Below, piece after piece: positions 26,397 to 35,662 of a stretch of DNA of 64,000 nucleotides. Position 1 is the stretch's first letter. Every line of letters begins with the position of its first letter. Both the position numbers and the translations under genes were made by a program. The stretch comes from Planctomycetaceae bacterium. GTDB taxonomy: Bacteria > Planctomycetota > Planctomycetia > Pirellulales > Pirellulaceae. The notes below the pieces were generated by a model. The model saw nothing but the letters and a program-made list of their open reading frames with translations, was not told the DNA's origin and did no database searches. The DNA lies in contig JACKHN010000004.1 in assembly GCA_020638975.1 (NCBI GenBank), positions 62,001-126,000 on the forward strand, written 5' to 3'.

Positions 26397-29300
26397 TTAC
26401 AAACCCAGCAAGATTGCTTGCAAGGCCTGATCCTTTTCTGGGCCCGACAAGAAATCGAATGCTCGCATGTAGCGAGGATGTGTTTCGGTAGGAGTCGTTT
26501 CATCCTGTACGATTTTGGCGAGCAGCGCTGGCGTCTGCTTCGCGCGGCTGCGCCAAACGATGTCACGACCGGCGGGCGAGTTCCAATCCGCGCCGACTCG
26601 CTTCACCCAAGCATCGAGACACGCGTCCCAGTTTTTGTCAGCCGAGACACCGAGAGCTTCGAGATACCAGCGGTCCTTGCCATCGTGCTGCAACGCCAAC
26701 TCGGCCCACAAACCGGGCATTTTGTCCGAGTCGTTGTGACGTAGCGCGATGGCAACTTCCCGACGCACTTGGGGGGATTGGTCCTTTGCCAATCGTGAAG
26801 CGATCGGAATGATGTCGAGCTTCAGTTCTCGCGCCAGGCGGATGCCGAGAATGCGAATGTCCGAGTTCTTATCGTTCGTAGCAACGTCAACATAGTGAGC
26901 ACCACGACCATCCATCTTCCCCAACAGCCATAGTGCGCGGGCTCGTTGGCGTTGGTCCTTCGATTGGCTGACGACTTTGGCAAGTCCCTCTTCGGCTTTC
27001 GTTCCCATCTCGTGCAACGCGGTCCAAGCGATGTACCGCGTCGCTAGATTCGGACTAGCAAGTGCTTGGATAGCACCTTCAACGGTTGAGAAATCCTGGG
27101 GTGGAACCGTGTACGAACCGTCGTGGCCAGCAGGCGTGATGTGGAACAAGCGGCCATGGTCGATGTCTTCCATACGGTGACCACCGACGCCGGGATCGTA
27201 CCAGTCGGCGACGAGCAGCGATCCATCGGGTGCGACGCACACGTCGGAAGGTCGGAACCACTTATTGTGAGCGGAACCGTCAAGAATGCTGACCATCTCT
27301 GCCTGATACCCTGCGCCGCTATTAACCGCTGGGTACATGCGAACGCTGTTCGGTCCTGCGTCGCAGTGGAATACTTGGCCTTGAAACTCCTCCGGCAACA
27401 AGTTGCCTTCATAGACACAAATCCCCGTCGGCGAACCGGCACCCGTCTGCACCAGATTCGGCACGACGCCAGGATCATTCAGATGCCAGTGTTGAAGCGG
27501 TATTTCCTTCTCGAGGTTCGTTCGCTCCTCTTTCCATCCAGCACCGGTAAACTCATCTTTGTAGCCGTAGTTGCCGAACTCCATTACGTAATTGATTCGT
27601 GTGCCTTTGTTGCCATCGTCATCGTTGTCGGATTGCCACATGGTTCCAAAGGAATCGACGCAGACTTCCCAGTTGTTGCGGAAGTTCCAACCCAGCGTCT
27701 CAAACTCGCTGCCGTCCAGATTACAGCGGAACACCATGCCCTCTTGGTAGGGCTTACGGCTGTCATTCACTTCGTTTCCAGCCATATCGACAATCGGCTT
27801 GCCATCACGATCTTTGATGTGCTTGCCTGCGTTGCCAAAGTTGAAATAAAGCTTGCCGTCCGGGCCGAACACAAACGCGTGGATTCCATGGTCATGCTCC
27901 GCACCATCGATACCTGTGAACAGTAGTTCCTTGCGGTCACACTTAAGATCGCCGTCATCATCGATGAGGTAAAACACGCTGTCTTTGGCCGAGACAATCG
28001 CACGAGTTCCTTTGCCGGAAGGTGTTCCCAGCACACAGATGCCGTGCCCTCCATCGATATCTTTACCTTGATAAAACGTGATCGCCTTGTCCGCCTTGCC
28101 GTCACTATCTGTGTCTTCGAGGATCAGAATCCGATCTCCGTCAGGACGCTTGTCACCGATGATGTCCTCATTTCGGAAACGCCGATAGTTGACGACTTCC
28201 ACGATCCACACACGACCAAGATGATCGATATCGATGTTCGTCGGGTTCAGCATCATCGGCTCGGCCGCGAACAAGTCCGCCTGAAGCTTCTCGTGGACAT
28301 CCAATTGATCGAGTGCATCGACCGCTTCATGGCTTGCCGGTGCGTTGCCGCCCGTGGCTTTGACGAACACTTCGTTGGGGCGTGCCGTGAAGACGTGGAA
28401 CTGGACGCTGCTCGAATCACCACAACTGCCTTGATCCGTCCCGCCATTGTCGAGCCCACCACGAGCTTGCAGTCGCGTGTATCCCTCGGGAACGTCGAAG
28501 GTTATGACCGAGTTGGCGTGGGTGCCAATGCCATAGGCAACGGATTTGCCTGCGATTCGCAACTCGCCGCCTTGTACGTTTCTGTTAATGCGAACTTCGC
28601 TGAAGTCCGTTGAAGCAGACTTCCATTTCAAATCGGTCAGCTTCATTTCTCCTGCGGCACCAATCAAGCGAGGCTCGGCCCAATCCGCCCAATCACAGCC
28701 AAAGCCATTGCCACCGTCCGTGACGACTAAGTACAGCTGCTTTGCCCCCTGTAGATCAACATCGATTGCGACGGAGTGACCGGGAGTCTGGCTGGTAACG
28801 ATAGGACTTGAGTAGATCGGCTTTGCTGCTGGTTCGCGGTTCATCTTTCGATTCTTCTTCGCCGCCGTTAGCTTGTACTGTTTGCGAACGGCCTCGCGAT
28901 CGAAGTTCGGCTTGGGTTCGTAATCTTGGTTCTCTTCGAGTTGTTCCAAGGTAACCGGTTGGCTACCGACGCCATCCGAGGGCACTTCTGCTTTCGCGCA
29001 CCAGACGATGGCGTTCAGCACTAGCTTGCGGAAGTTCGGCTCGCCCCAGTTCCAATGGTTGTGTCCGCCGGTGAAGCCGAAACCGCGTCCGCCATCTGGC
29101 CGAGTCGCTGCCCAGGCAACATGTTGTGGCTCTTTGCGTTCGAGTACCGCCGCTCGCACGTGGGGATTGCCGCTGTGAGCGCCATCCGGACGCGACAAGG
29201 TCTCAGGACCGGGCATGTCCGTCAGGATGGGCGTGACGCCTTCCATGTTCGGTCGAAATCGCATGTGGTAGTACCACTCGTCATGACTCTCGAAGGGTCC

Positions 29301-30470
29301 CACTCCGTTCGCGATTGGATGATCGGGGAACTTGTTGAACTTCCCATTCCAGTGCGGGTTAACAGACCAGTCAGCCTCGAAGTAACCACCGATCCATTTC
29401 AGGAAATGATCGCCCGGTTCGCCCGCTGGTACTTCGACTGCGTAATGAAGGCACACGATCCCGACACCTTGATCAGCCAGCGAATCCAGTTTGGCGAGAT
29501 GCGGAATCACCGGATGCCGACCGCCGCCGTCCGCGTACATGACGACACAATCGGCACCGTCAAACACACTTTCGTCCTTTGGCCATCCGTCACGGACGAC
29601 TTCGACGTCGATATTCGAGATGCCTTGTTGCAAGGCCTTGGCCAATAGCACGCAGCCAGCGTAATGCTCATGCGATCCATAGCCATGGCTCGCGGTTCCG
29701 GCCACGAATACCACTTTTTTGTTGTCAGTTCGGTTTTGAGCGTTATCCGCTTCCGATTTCTCGTCCAGCTTCCGGATGCGAATATTGCGGAACTGAACTT
29801 TCATCGCGGGCCCGGCGTGCAACTGCAATGCCAACAACCCCGTGGCACGACGTACGGCTTCATCATTGTCCGTGAACTCGCAGGTCGTCACACCATTGAT
29901 CTTGTGAACGAACTCGAAACCATCGGCCTTGATATAGTATTCGTTCCAATCTTCCTTCTTGATCTGTTTGCCAATCTCGTTCGAGTCGCCCACACTGCCG
30001 ACGACTTCCTTATTGAACTTGCCGTCTTTGGTCGTCAGTACGGTCTTTTCGCCACGGTCAGCCAGAATGCCGCGGAAGGCTTCGCCGTAGCAGATGCCTG
30101 AGTAGCGATCCCCCGCTTCAAAGTCTGCCTGATACCCGCCGATGCGCCATTCGTCGGCACCGTCTTCACGAACGAAGCTACGATATTGGATCCCTGAGTT
30201 ACCTCCGATGATCTTGTATTCAAGCTTCAACTCGAAATCACCAATATCCCCACCCTTCCAAATCAGGAATGTATTGCCTTGTGTCGGGTTGTCGGCGGTG
30301 GTCTGACCCGTGATCGCGCCATCGGCAACGCTCCAGAATTTTGGATCACCATTCCAGCCGTCAAGCGTCGTGCCATCAAAGATCGAAACGAATCCAACCT
30401 CCTCGGACTGCACCAGGCTCGGCATGGCAAGGTGCAATGCGAGAACAAACAGCGAAATATGCCTCATCAT
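26397..30470 (-). CDS. Giant secreted DUF1080 / ThuA / NPCBM / PVC-dehydrogenase protein
   Basis: 1357 residues with a signal peptide (MMRHISLFVLALHLAMPSL...). Domains in order: DUF1080 (3-keto-disaccharide hydrolase-like), ~27-232 (TLDGWNGDPKFWSVADGAI, EYKIIGGNSGIQYRSF); ThuA-like, ~248-490 (VVFVAGTASHGYGSHEH, ...HWNWGEPNFRKL); an NPCBM-like sugar-binding beta domain, ~560-715; a beta-propeller of the PVC 'membrane-bound dehydrogenase' type, ~725-1105 (GRVWIVEVVNYRRF, DVCVAPDGSLLVADWYDPGV); and HEAT repeats to the end. No C-terminal CxxCH heme motif is present, although many relatives have one. The set suggests extracellular oxidation or hydrolysis of sugars. GGAG lies 6 nt before the ATG pair. 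Confidence 0.87.
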   Translation of the reverse strand: MMRHISLFVLALHLAMPSLVQSEEVGFVSIFDGTTLDGWNGDPKFWSVADGAITGQTTADNPTQGNTFLIWKGGDIGDFELKLEYKIIGGNSGIQYRSFVREDGADEWRIGGYQADFEAGDRYSGICYGEAFRGILADRGEKTVLTTKDGKFNKEVVGSVGDSNEIGKQIKKEDWNEYYIKADGFEFVHKINGVTTCEFTDNDEAVRRATGLLALQLHAGPAMKVQFRNIRIRKLDEKSEADNAQNRTDNKKVVFVAGTASHGYGSHEHYAGCVLLAKALQQGISNIDVEVVRDGWPKDESVFDGADCVVMYADGGGRHPVIPHLAKLDSLADQGVGIVCLHYAVEVPAGEPGDHFLKWIGGYFEADWSVNPHWNGKFNKFPDHPIANGVGPFESHDEWYYHMRFRPNMEGVTPILTDMPGPETLSRPDGAHSGNPHVRAAVLERKEPQHVAWAATRPDGGRGFGFTGGHNHWNWGEPNFRKLVLNAIVWCAKAEVPSDGVGSQPVTLEQLEENQDYEPKPNFDREAVRKQYKLTAAKKNRKMNREPAAKPIYSSPIVTSQTPGHSVAIDVDLQGAKQLYLVVTDGGNGFGCDWADWAEPRLIGAAGEMKLTDLKWKSASTDFSEVRINRNVQGGELRIAGKSVAYGIGTHANSVITFDVPEGYTRLQARGGLDNGGTDQGSCGDSSSVQFHVFTARPNEVFVKATGGNAPASHEAVDALDQLDVHEKLQADLFAAEPMMLNPTNIDIDHLGRVWIVEVVNYRRFRNEDIIGDKRPDGDRILILEDTDSDGKADKAITFYQGKDIDGGHGICVLGTPSGKGTRAIVSAKDSVFYLIDDDGDLKCDRKELLFTGIDGAEHDHGIHAFVFGPDGKLYFNFGNAGKHIKDRDGKPIVDMAGNEVNDSRKPYQEGMVFRCNLDGSEFETLGWNFRNNWEVCVDSFGTMWQSDNDDDGNKGTRINYVMEFGNYGYKDEFTGAGWKEERTNLEKEIPLQHWHLNDPGVVPNLVQTGAGSPTGICVYEGNLLPEEFQGQVFHCDAGPNSVRMYPAVNSGAGYQAEMVSILDGSAHNKWFRPSDVCVAPDGSLLVADWYDPGVGGHRMEDIDHGRLFHITPAGHDGSYTVPPQDFSTVEGAIQALASPNLATRYIAWTALHEMGTKAEEGLAKVVSQSKDQRQRARALWLLGKMDGRGAHYVDVATNDKNSDIRILGIRLARELKLDIIPIASRLAKDQSPQVRREVAIALRHNDSDKMPGLWAELALQHDGKDRWYLEALGVSADKNWDACLDAWVKRVGADWNSPAGRDIVWRSRAKQTPALLAKIVQDETTPTETHPRYMRAFDFLSGPEKDQALQAILLGL

Positions 30471-30652
30471 CAGAATCTCCGAGGTCAGTGATTGTGGGGG
30501 CTTAGATCAAGAAGCAGCCGGGCGAGGTAGGCAGTAAAGCCTGGCTGGGCAAGAGATAACGATACCCTCACCGATCTGACGAGTCAAACGGCCAGAACGC
30601 TCGCGTGGAGCCGGCATTTCCAGCGTGCAAGCGTCGCCCCAAAGGACAATGA

Positions 30653-31354
30653 CTACTGCTCGGGCCGACTTTTGGGCCAGATCTTCAAGATCACACTTTC
30701 CGAATTCGTACCGGCAAGCGGGTAGGAAGCTGCCGCTCGTAGATTGAGTTTTCCCATGTAGCCACGGTGACGAGCGTCGCCCCGTTCTTCGGGCCACTTT
30801 GGACCTTTGATGGCGAGCAGACGACCAATGTACAACCAATGCGGCTCAAACCATTTCAGCATCTTCCACAAGGGTCCGACAGCACGCGCGGTGACCGCGT
30901 CAAAGCGGAAGTCGCCCATGAGGAACTCGGCTCGACAGTTGTAGATTGGTGTCGTCAACCCGAGCCCGCTAATCATCTCTTCCAAGACCGCAGCCTTCTT
31001 ACCCATCGACTCACACAACGCCAATTGCAAATCAGGCCGGAGAATTGCCAGCGGAATGCCTGGCACTCCCCCACCGCTGCCTACGTCCAGCACCTCTTCG
31101 CCCTCTGCCAATAGCTTCGAGAGTTCAAGCGTATCGACCAAGTCACGCGAGACGAACTTTTCGTAATCCGTGTGACGTGTCAGATTTAGCTTCGTGTTCC
31201 AATCCCAAACCAGTTTACAGTAGCGGTCCAACTGCTCGACTTGCTCCGATGGCAGTTCGATCGAGTGTCGTTGAAGTGCATCGTGGAGTGAATCGGTTTC
31301 GAGGTCGGTCATTCGAGGCTCTGATGGTTGTTCGGGACGAGTTGCATTGGGCAT
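30653..31354 (-). CDS. rsmG: 16S rRNA (guanine-N7) methyltransferase RsmG/GidB
   Basis: About 233 residues from ATG 31354; the open frame extends to 31639 but the extra ~95 residues are basic and unlike the family. Alternative ATG 31312 gives 219 residues, also in the normal 205-250 range; neither has a good ribosome site. Family hallmarks: WNTKLNLTRHTDYEKFVSRD, the SAM-binding VLDVGSGGGVPGIPLAIL, and FDAVTARAVGPLWKML. RsmG methylates G527 of 16S rRNA; loss gives low-level streptomycin resistance in other bacteria. It is usually near oriC with gidA; no such genes are visible here, so context gives no oriC signal. Confidence 0.88.
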   Translation of the reverse strand: MPNATRPEQPSEPRMTDLETDSLHDALQRHSIELPSEQVEQLDRYCKLVWDWNTKLNLTRHTDYEKFVSRDLVDTLELSKLLAEGEEVLDVGSGGGVPGIPLAILRPDLQLALCESMGKKAAVLEEMISGLGLTTPIYNCRAEFLMGDFRFDAVTARAVGPLWKMLKWFEPHWLYIGRLLAIKGPKWPEERGDARHRGYMGKLNLRAAASYPLAGTNSESVILKIWPKSRPEQ

Positions 31355-31455
31355 GTTTGGTCGCCAACAGAACGGGCAAAACAAATCCGTTGAGTCATTG
31401 AGAATAGACCATCGCACCCGAAACCCAAAGAGCCCAGGGCGGTCATGGTGTGTTG

Positions 31456-32215
31456 CTAGGTTAATCCTAGCAGGTTGGCGGTAGAAACGTGAGTTGAGGC
31501 GGAGTTTCTTGATCGGTATGGCCTTTTCTTTGTTGGTCCAAGTGTGGACTTTCGACATTCTCCCAAGTCGATCTGGCGAGCAATCTTCGTCACGAGCGAA
31601 ACGACACCTTGGATTGTTGAGGGAATAAGTTGGGGCCATTCGTCTTCGGCGATCAAAATCAGCATTCCTTCCGTTTTGGCGGCCACGTTCTTTGAAACGT
31701 GAAAGTGGCTAATTTCGTCAACTTCTTCGGCATCGCGAGTCGCGTATGAAGCGGTGAAGATTGTTTGCCGAAGATTGAAGTCCAGAACAGACATGCAAAG
31801 CAGAAACGTCGCTGCGCACGGATGCCCAATACCCAGTTGATATGACCAATGCGTTGGCGTTTCCCTACCAAAACGCCATTTCAACGCTCATGATGACGAA
31901 GAAGCCGTCGGCCTCGGCAAACTTTTTTAGAGATGAAGCGATACAGTAGTGTCGTTCAGCCAGCACGACATCTTTTGGCTCGAGGTCTTCAACGAACCGA
32001 TCGCAACAACTTGACGCTCGGGCGTGGCCGTTAAGAAGTACATAGGCCCGGTCGACAATTCGTCGTTGCAGGTCAAATCTCGTCGCAATCCTGTTCGTAG
32101 CAGTGCGCCTTTGGCTTCGTGCAGGACTCTCAGTCGTTTATCGGACTTCGCCAACACGTTGCCACCAATACCCAAGCATCGATAATTCCGCACTGCGATT
32201 CGGATGATCAGCGGC
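31456..32215 (-). pseudogene. Degraded IS4-family transposase (remnant)
   Basis: Three reading-frame fragments on the minus strand together resemble an IS4-type DDE transposase. The first (NVLAKSDKRLRVLHEAKGALL, near 32160) is the middle domain. The next frame carries DVVLAERHYCIASSL and GFFVIMS (near 31900-31980), matching the family's 'IADRNFCT ... FVIRQH' segment. The third (ISHFHVSKNVAAKTEGMLIL, AEDEW, and the family-like tail THVSTANLLGLT, 31456-31800) is the C-terminus. Frameshifts, an in-frame stop and loss of the catalytic Glu region separate them. No intact N-terminus or terminal inverted repeats were found. Confidence 0.75.
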
Positions 32216-32683
32216 GACTATCAAATCAAAGTGTGGGGGCGCGGTGCAGCCTCGTTTCGCTAGATCCGCAACGCAACACGATCCAATAGGAGTGCTTTCG
32301 AATTCCTTGGCTTGACCGACCTTTAGCGCATTTGCATTCGCCCGCGGTGAGTACTTTCCGAATAGACTCCATTGCCACTCCTCGTGATGTTAGGGAAAAA
32401 GTTCTCCTTCAATGTCGCCAAAGGCAAACTTTGTCGTCGCCAGCTGCCGCTTCAAATCCTACCCGTAGATGGTGTTCTGTGTTGGCCTTGCCTCAATTGC
32501 CAACTACGTTTCGCCAGTTTACGAAGGAACCGTGGCTAACGCCAAAACGGCTCATCCCAAAGGCAAGTTGAAACGCAGCACGAGCCTCCCTTGCAAACAC
32601 TCTCTGGCGAGCGGTCCCTACTGTGGTTAGCATAGGTGCCTGCTCGCTATTCGTGTTTATCTGCCTTCCGTTTCGAGGTGATT
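32216..32683. other. Non-coding stretch upstream of the MoxR gene, with repeat copy
   Basis: About 470 bp with no supported gene. 32523-32585 is an inverted copy of the 22518 repeat; 25 bp (32528-32552) are identical to the reverse complement of 22546-22570. The remaining sequence may be more of the decayed insertion element. The end carries the MoxR ribosome site. Confidence 0.55.
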
Positions 32684-33625
32684 GTGGCCGACGTTCAAGG
32701 AGTTGCCAAGAAGATCATTGCTAACGTCGAGCGGGCCATCGTCGGAAAGCGTCAACAGTTAATCCTTTCGTTGGCCGCTTGGTTTACCGAAGGGCACATC
32801 TTGTTGGAGGACGTGCCGGGTGTCGCCAAGACGATGTTGGCCCGAGCGTTGGCACGCAGTGTGGGATGTAGCTTTAAGCGGATTCAGTGTACGCCCGACC
32901 TGCTGCCGAGCGATGTCACGGGCGCATCGATCTTCAATCAGAAGACGACTGAGTTCGAGTTTCGCGAGGGACCGATCTTCGGACAAATTGTGCTCGCTGA
33001 CGAAATCAATCGAACAACGCCGCGGACGCAGGCTTCCTTGTTGGAGGCGATGGCCGAAGGTCGTGTTACGGTGGATGGAACAACACACACGTTGTCGCCG
33101 CCGTTTCTGGTGATCGCAACCCAGAATCCCGTCGACCACGAAGGAACGTTTCCGCTACCCGAAGCGCAACTCGATCGCTTTCTGATGAAGTTCAGCCTAG
33201 GCTATCCTACGTTTGAAGACGAGTTGAAGATGCTTGAGATGCTACAACACACGCATCCGTTGAACGGCCTCCAGCCCGTCGTGTCCGCCGAAGAATTGAT
33301 CGCTTGTCAAACGGCGGTCCGCGAAGTCCACATAGATCTCAAAGTTCGTCAGTACCTGTTGCAAATCGTTCATCTGACTCGCGAGCACGAGGAGTTGAGC
33401 CTTGGCGGAAGTCCACGCGCGTCGATTGCTCTGTTCCGGACTTCGCAAGCAATGGCTGCGATTCGGGGCCGCAACTATGTGCAGCCAGACGATGTGAAGC
33501 GCATCGCCCCGCCCGTACTGACTCACCGTCTGATCCTCAAACCCGAAAGCCGCTTGCGACGCGTGACTGCTGCGCAAGTCGTCCAAGATGTCATCGACGA
33601 AATTGCCGTGCCGACGATTGAGTAG
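32684..33625 (+). CDS. MoxR-family AAA+ ATPase
   Basis: 313 residues from a GTG at 32684 with GAGG five nt upstream; the frame could extend to 32636 but those residues are not family-like. Walker A is EDVPGVAKTMLARAL, Walker B is IVLADEINRTTPRTQASLLEAM, and the sensor region is VIATQNPVDHEGTFPLPEAQLDRF. MoxR ATPases act as chaperones for metalloprotein or complex maturation, usually next to DUF58 and von Willebrand-type genes. Here no such partner follows; the next genes are a secreted esterase and a serine hydrolase. The cytoplasmic target is therefore unknown. Confidence 0.9.
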   Translation: MADVQGVAKKIIANVERAIVGKRQQLILSLAAWFTEGHILLEDVPGVAKTMLARALARSVGCSFKRIQCTPDLLPSDVTGASIFNQKTTEFEFREGPIFGQIVLADEINRTTPRTQASLLEAMAEGRVTVDGTTHTLSPPFLVIATQNPVDHEGTFPLPEAQLDRFLMKFSLGYPTFEDELKMLEMLQHTHPLNGLQPVVSAEELIACQTAVREVHIDLKVRQYLLQIVHLTREHEELSLGGSPRASIALFRTSQAMAAIRGRNYVQPDDVKRIAPPVLTHRLILKPESRLRRVTAAQVVQDVIDEIAVPTIE

Positions 33626-33670
33626 CGTTTCGTACACTCTTACTTCACCTACTGCAAATCCAGAACTAAT

Positions 33671-35662
33671 ATGCGCATCAACCGATCTCAGTGTGCGTGC
33701 TTCGCGATTGCTCTGTTGTGCGTCGTGAATGCCTGCTCAGCCGCCCCGACAATTGAGAGGCGATTGCCGCCGGTCGGCATCGACATCCCGCAAGCCGATC
33801 GTGATCGCCTGACGGCCGACGTTGGCGTTCTCAAGGATGAGCTTTCTACGCTCCGTGAGCACATGCGTCTGGCTGACGTTGAAGTCTATGTGAAAGCCGT
33901 TGATTACGCGTTGATACACAACGAGTTCTACAACGCAAAGGATGTCCAGAAGGCGGATCGACTATTGAGTACGGCAAAAGAGCGTGTGGCCGAACTGAAA
34001 GCAATGAAGACGCCTTGGCACCGACAGCAAGGGCTTGTTGTGCGAGGATATCGGTCGCACATCGATGATTCAGTACAACCTTATGGTCTGGAGATTCCTG
34101 CGGATATCGATTTCAAGAAGCGAGTGCCGCTGTACATTTGGCTTCACGGACGCGGTGATACGGCGACAGATCTGCACTTTATCGACCAACGTCAGACGAA
34201 GCCTGGTCAGATTCATCCGGTCGGCGCGATTGTCTTGCATCCTTTCGGTCGACAATGCGTTGGATATAAGTCGGCTGGCGAGATTGATGTCTGGGAGGCG
34301 GCGTTCGATGTACTGCAGAACTATCCGATCGATGTGAATCGGATAGTCCTGATGGGCTTCTCGATGGGCGGCGCCGGGGCCTGGCACCTGGGTGCACACT
34401 ACGCCGATTCGCTTGTCGCCATCAGCCCAGGAGCAGGCTTCGCGGAAACGGCCCGCTACAATAATTTGCAGCCCGAAGCATATCCGCCTTGGTACGAACA
34501 GCGACTGTGGGGCCAATACGATGTCCCGGACTATGCCCGCAATCTTCTTAACGTGCCGGTCGTCGCCTACAGCGGTGAATTGGATAAGCAGATTCAGGCG
34601 GCTCACGTGATGGAAGAGGCTTATCGCGAGAATGGTCGGGAGCTTCCTCACATCATTGGGCCGGGTATGGGGCACAAATATCATCCCGACTCTTTGAAAG
34701 AATTGTTATCAAAGATGGCGGACGCGGTCGAGGATGGATTGAATCGAACACCAACGAAAGTTTCGCTTCAAACGAGGACGCTGCGTTACAACAAAATGTT
34801 TTGGGTGCAGGCTCGTGGTTTACAGGAGCACTGGCTTGATGCTCGTGTCGACGCCGAGATCTTGGAGGATGGTCGCATTCATGTCACGACAAAAAACATA
34901 TCGGAGTTGCGTCTGACTCCCCACAAGAACATGGCAGGCGTAACGATAGAGCTCGATGGCGAAACCGTTGTCGTACCCAAGACCGAATTGCCGAATCCGG
35001 TTGCTGATTTGAAACGTGATGGCAAGTGGCAGCTTTCCGATCTGCAAGAGTATCGCGATGACCTGCAAAAGCGAATCGGATTGCATGGCCCCATCGACGA
35101 TGCCTTCATGGAACCGTTTTTGGTCGTCACGCCAAGCGGCAAATCGACGAATGCTGAACTGCAGCAATGGATCGAGTTCGAGCAACAGCACTTCATCGAT
35201 CGCTGGCGAGCGTTAATGCGTGGCGAGTTGCGAATCAAACAAGACATCAATGTGACCGAAGAGGATCTGCTGACGTACCATCTCGTCGCGTGGGGAACCC
35301 CAGAAACGAATGTCTTCCTTAGGGAACTTGCTGAATCGGACTCAACCAGCCCGATCCGCTGGACCAACGAAACCGTGCAAGTTGGCACGCAAAGCTTCGA
35401 CGCAAAGCACCACGTTCCGGTGTTCATCTATCCACGCGGCGAACGCTATCTCGTCGTGAACAGCGGCCTGACCTTTCGCGAAGGCCACGACCGCACCAAC
35501 TCACTTCAGAATCCCAAGCTGCCCGATTGGGCAGTCATCGACATTCGCCAGCCACCGAACGATGTAACGCCGGGCAAGGTCGTTGCGGCGGACTTTTTCG
35601 ATGAACGTTGGCAACTCAAGAAGCGTATCATTGCACCGGAAAGCCAGAGTGAGACACCGTGA
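33671..35662 (+). CDS. Secreted alpha/beta-hydrolase (prolyl-oligopeptidase/esterase type)
   Basis: 663 residues with a signal peptide (MRINRSQCACFAIALLCVV...). Residues ~30-125 are helical; an alpha/beta-hydrolase domain follows with PLYIWLHGRGDT (oxyanion loop) and GFSMGGAGAWHLG (nucleophile Ser near 231), and the likely catalytic His in GPGMGHKYHP. The C-terminal ~300 residues are uncharacterised, with beta-rich segments. Such planctomycete proteins are often annotated as phospholipase/carboxylesterase; substrate unknown. Its stop overlaps the next gene's GTG (GTGA), a sign of translational coupling. Confidence 0.82.
   Translation: MRINRSQCACFAIALLCVVNACSAAPTIERRLPPVGIDIPQADRDRLTADVGVLKDELSTLREHMRLADVEVYVKAVDYALIHNEFYNAKDVQKADRLLSTAKERVAELKAMKTPWHRQQGLVVRGYRSHIDDSVQPYGLEIPADIDFKKRVPLYIWLHGRGDTATDLHFIDQRQTKPGQIHPVGAIVLHPFGRQCVGYKSAGEIDVWEAAFDVLQNYPIDVNRIVLMGFSMGGAGAWHLGAHYADSLVAISPGAGFAETARYNNLQPEAYPPWYEQRLWGQYDVPDYARNLLNVPVVAYSGELDKQIQAAHVMEEAYRENGRELPHIIGPGMGHKYHPDSLKELLSKMADAVEDGLNRTPTKVSLQTRTLRYNKMFWVQARGLQEHWLDARVDAEILEDGRIHVTTKNISELRLTPHKNMAGVTIELDGETVVVPKTELPNPVADLKRDGKWQLSDLQEYRDDLQKRIGLHGPIDDAFMEPFLVVTPSGKSTNAELQQWIEFEQQHFIDRWRALMRGELRIKQDINVTEEDLLTYHLVAWGTPETNVFLRELAESDSTSPIRWTNETVQVGTQSFDAKHHVPVFIYPRGERYLVVNSGLTFREGHDRTNSLQNPKLPDWAVIDIRQPPNDVTPGKVVAADFFDERWQLKKRIIAPESQSETP

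Noticed and set aside
27123..27926. 267-residue open frame antisense to the DUF1080 protein
   Set aside because: Shadow of the dehydrogenase propeller coding region; no start signal or family resemblance.
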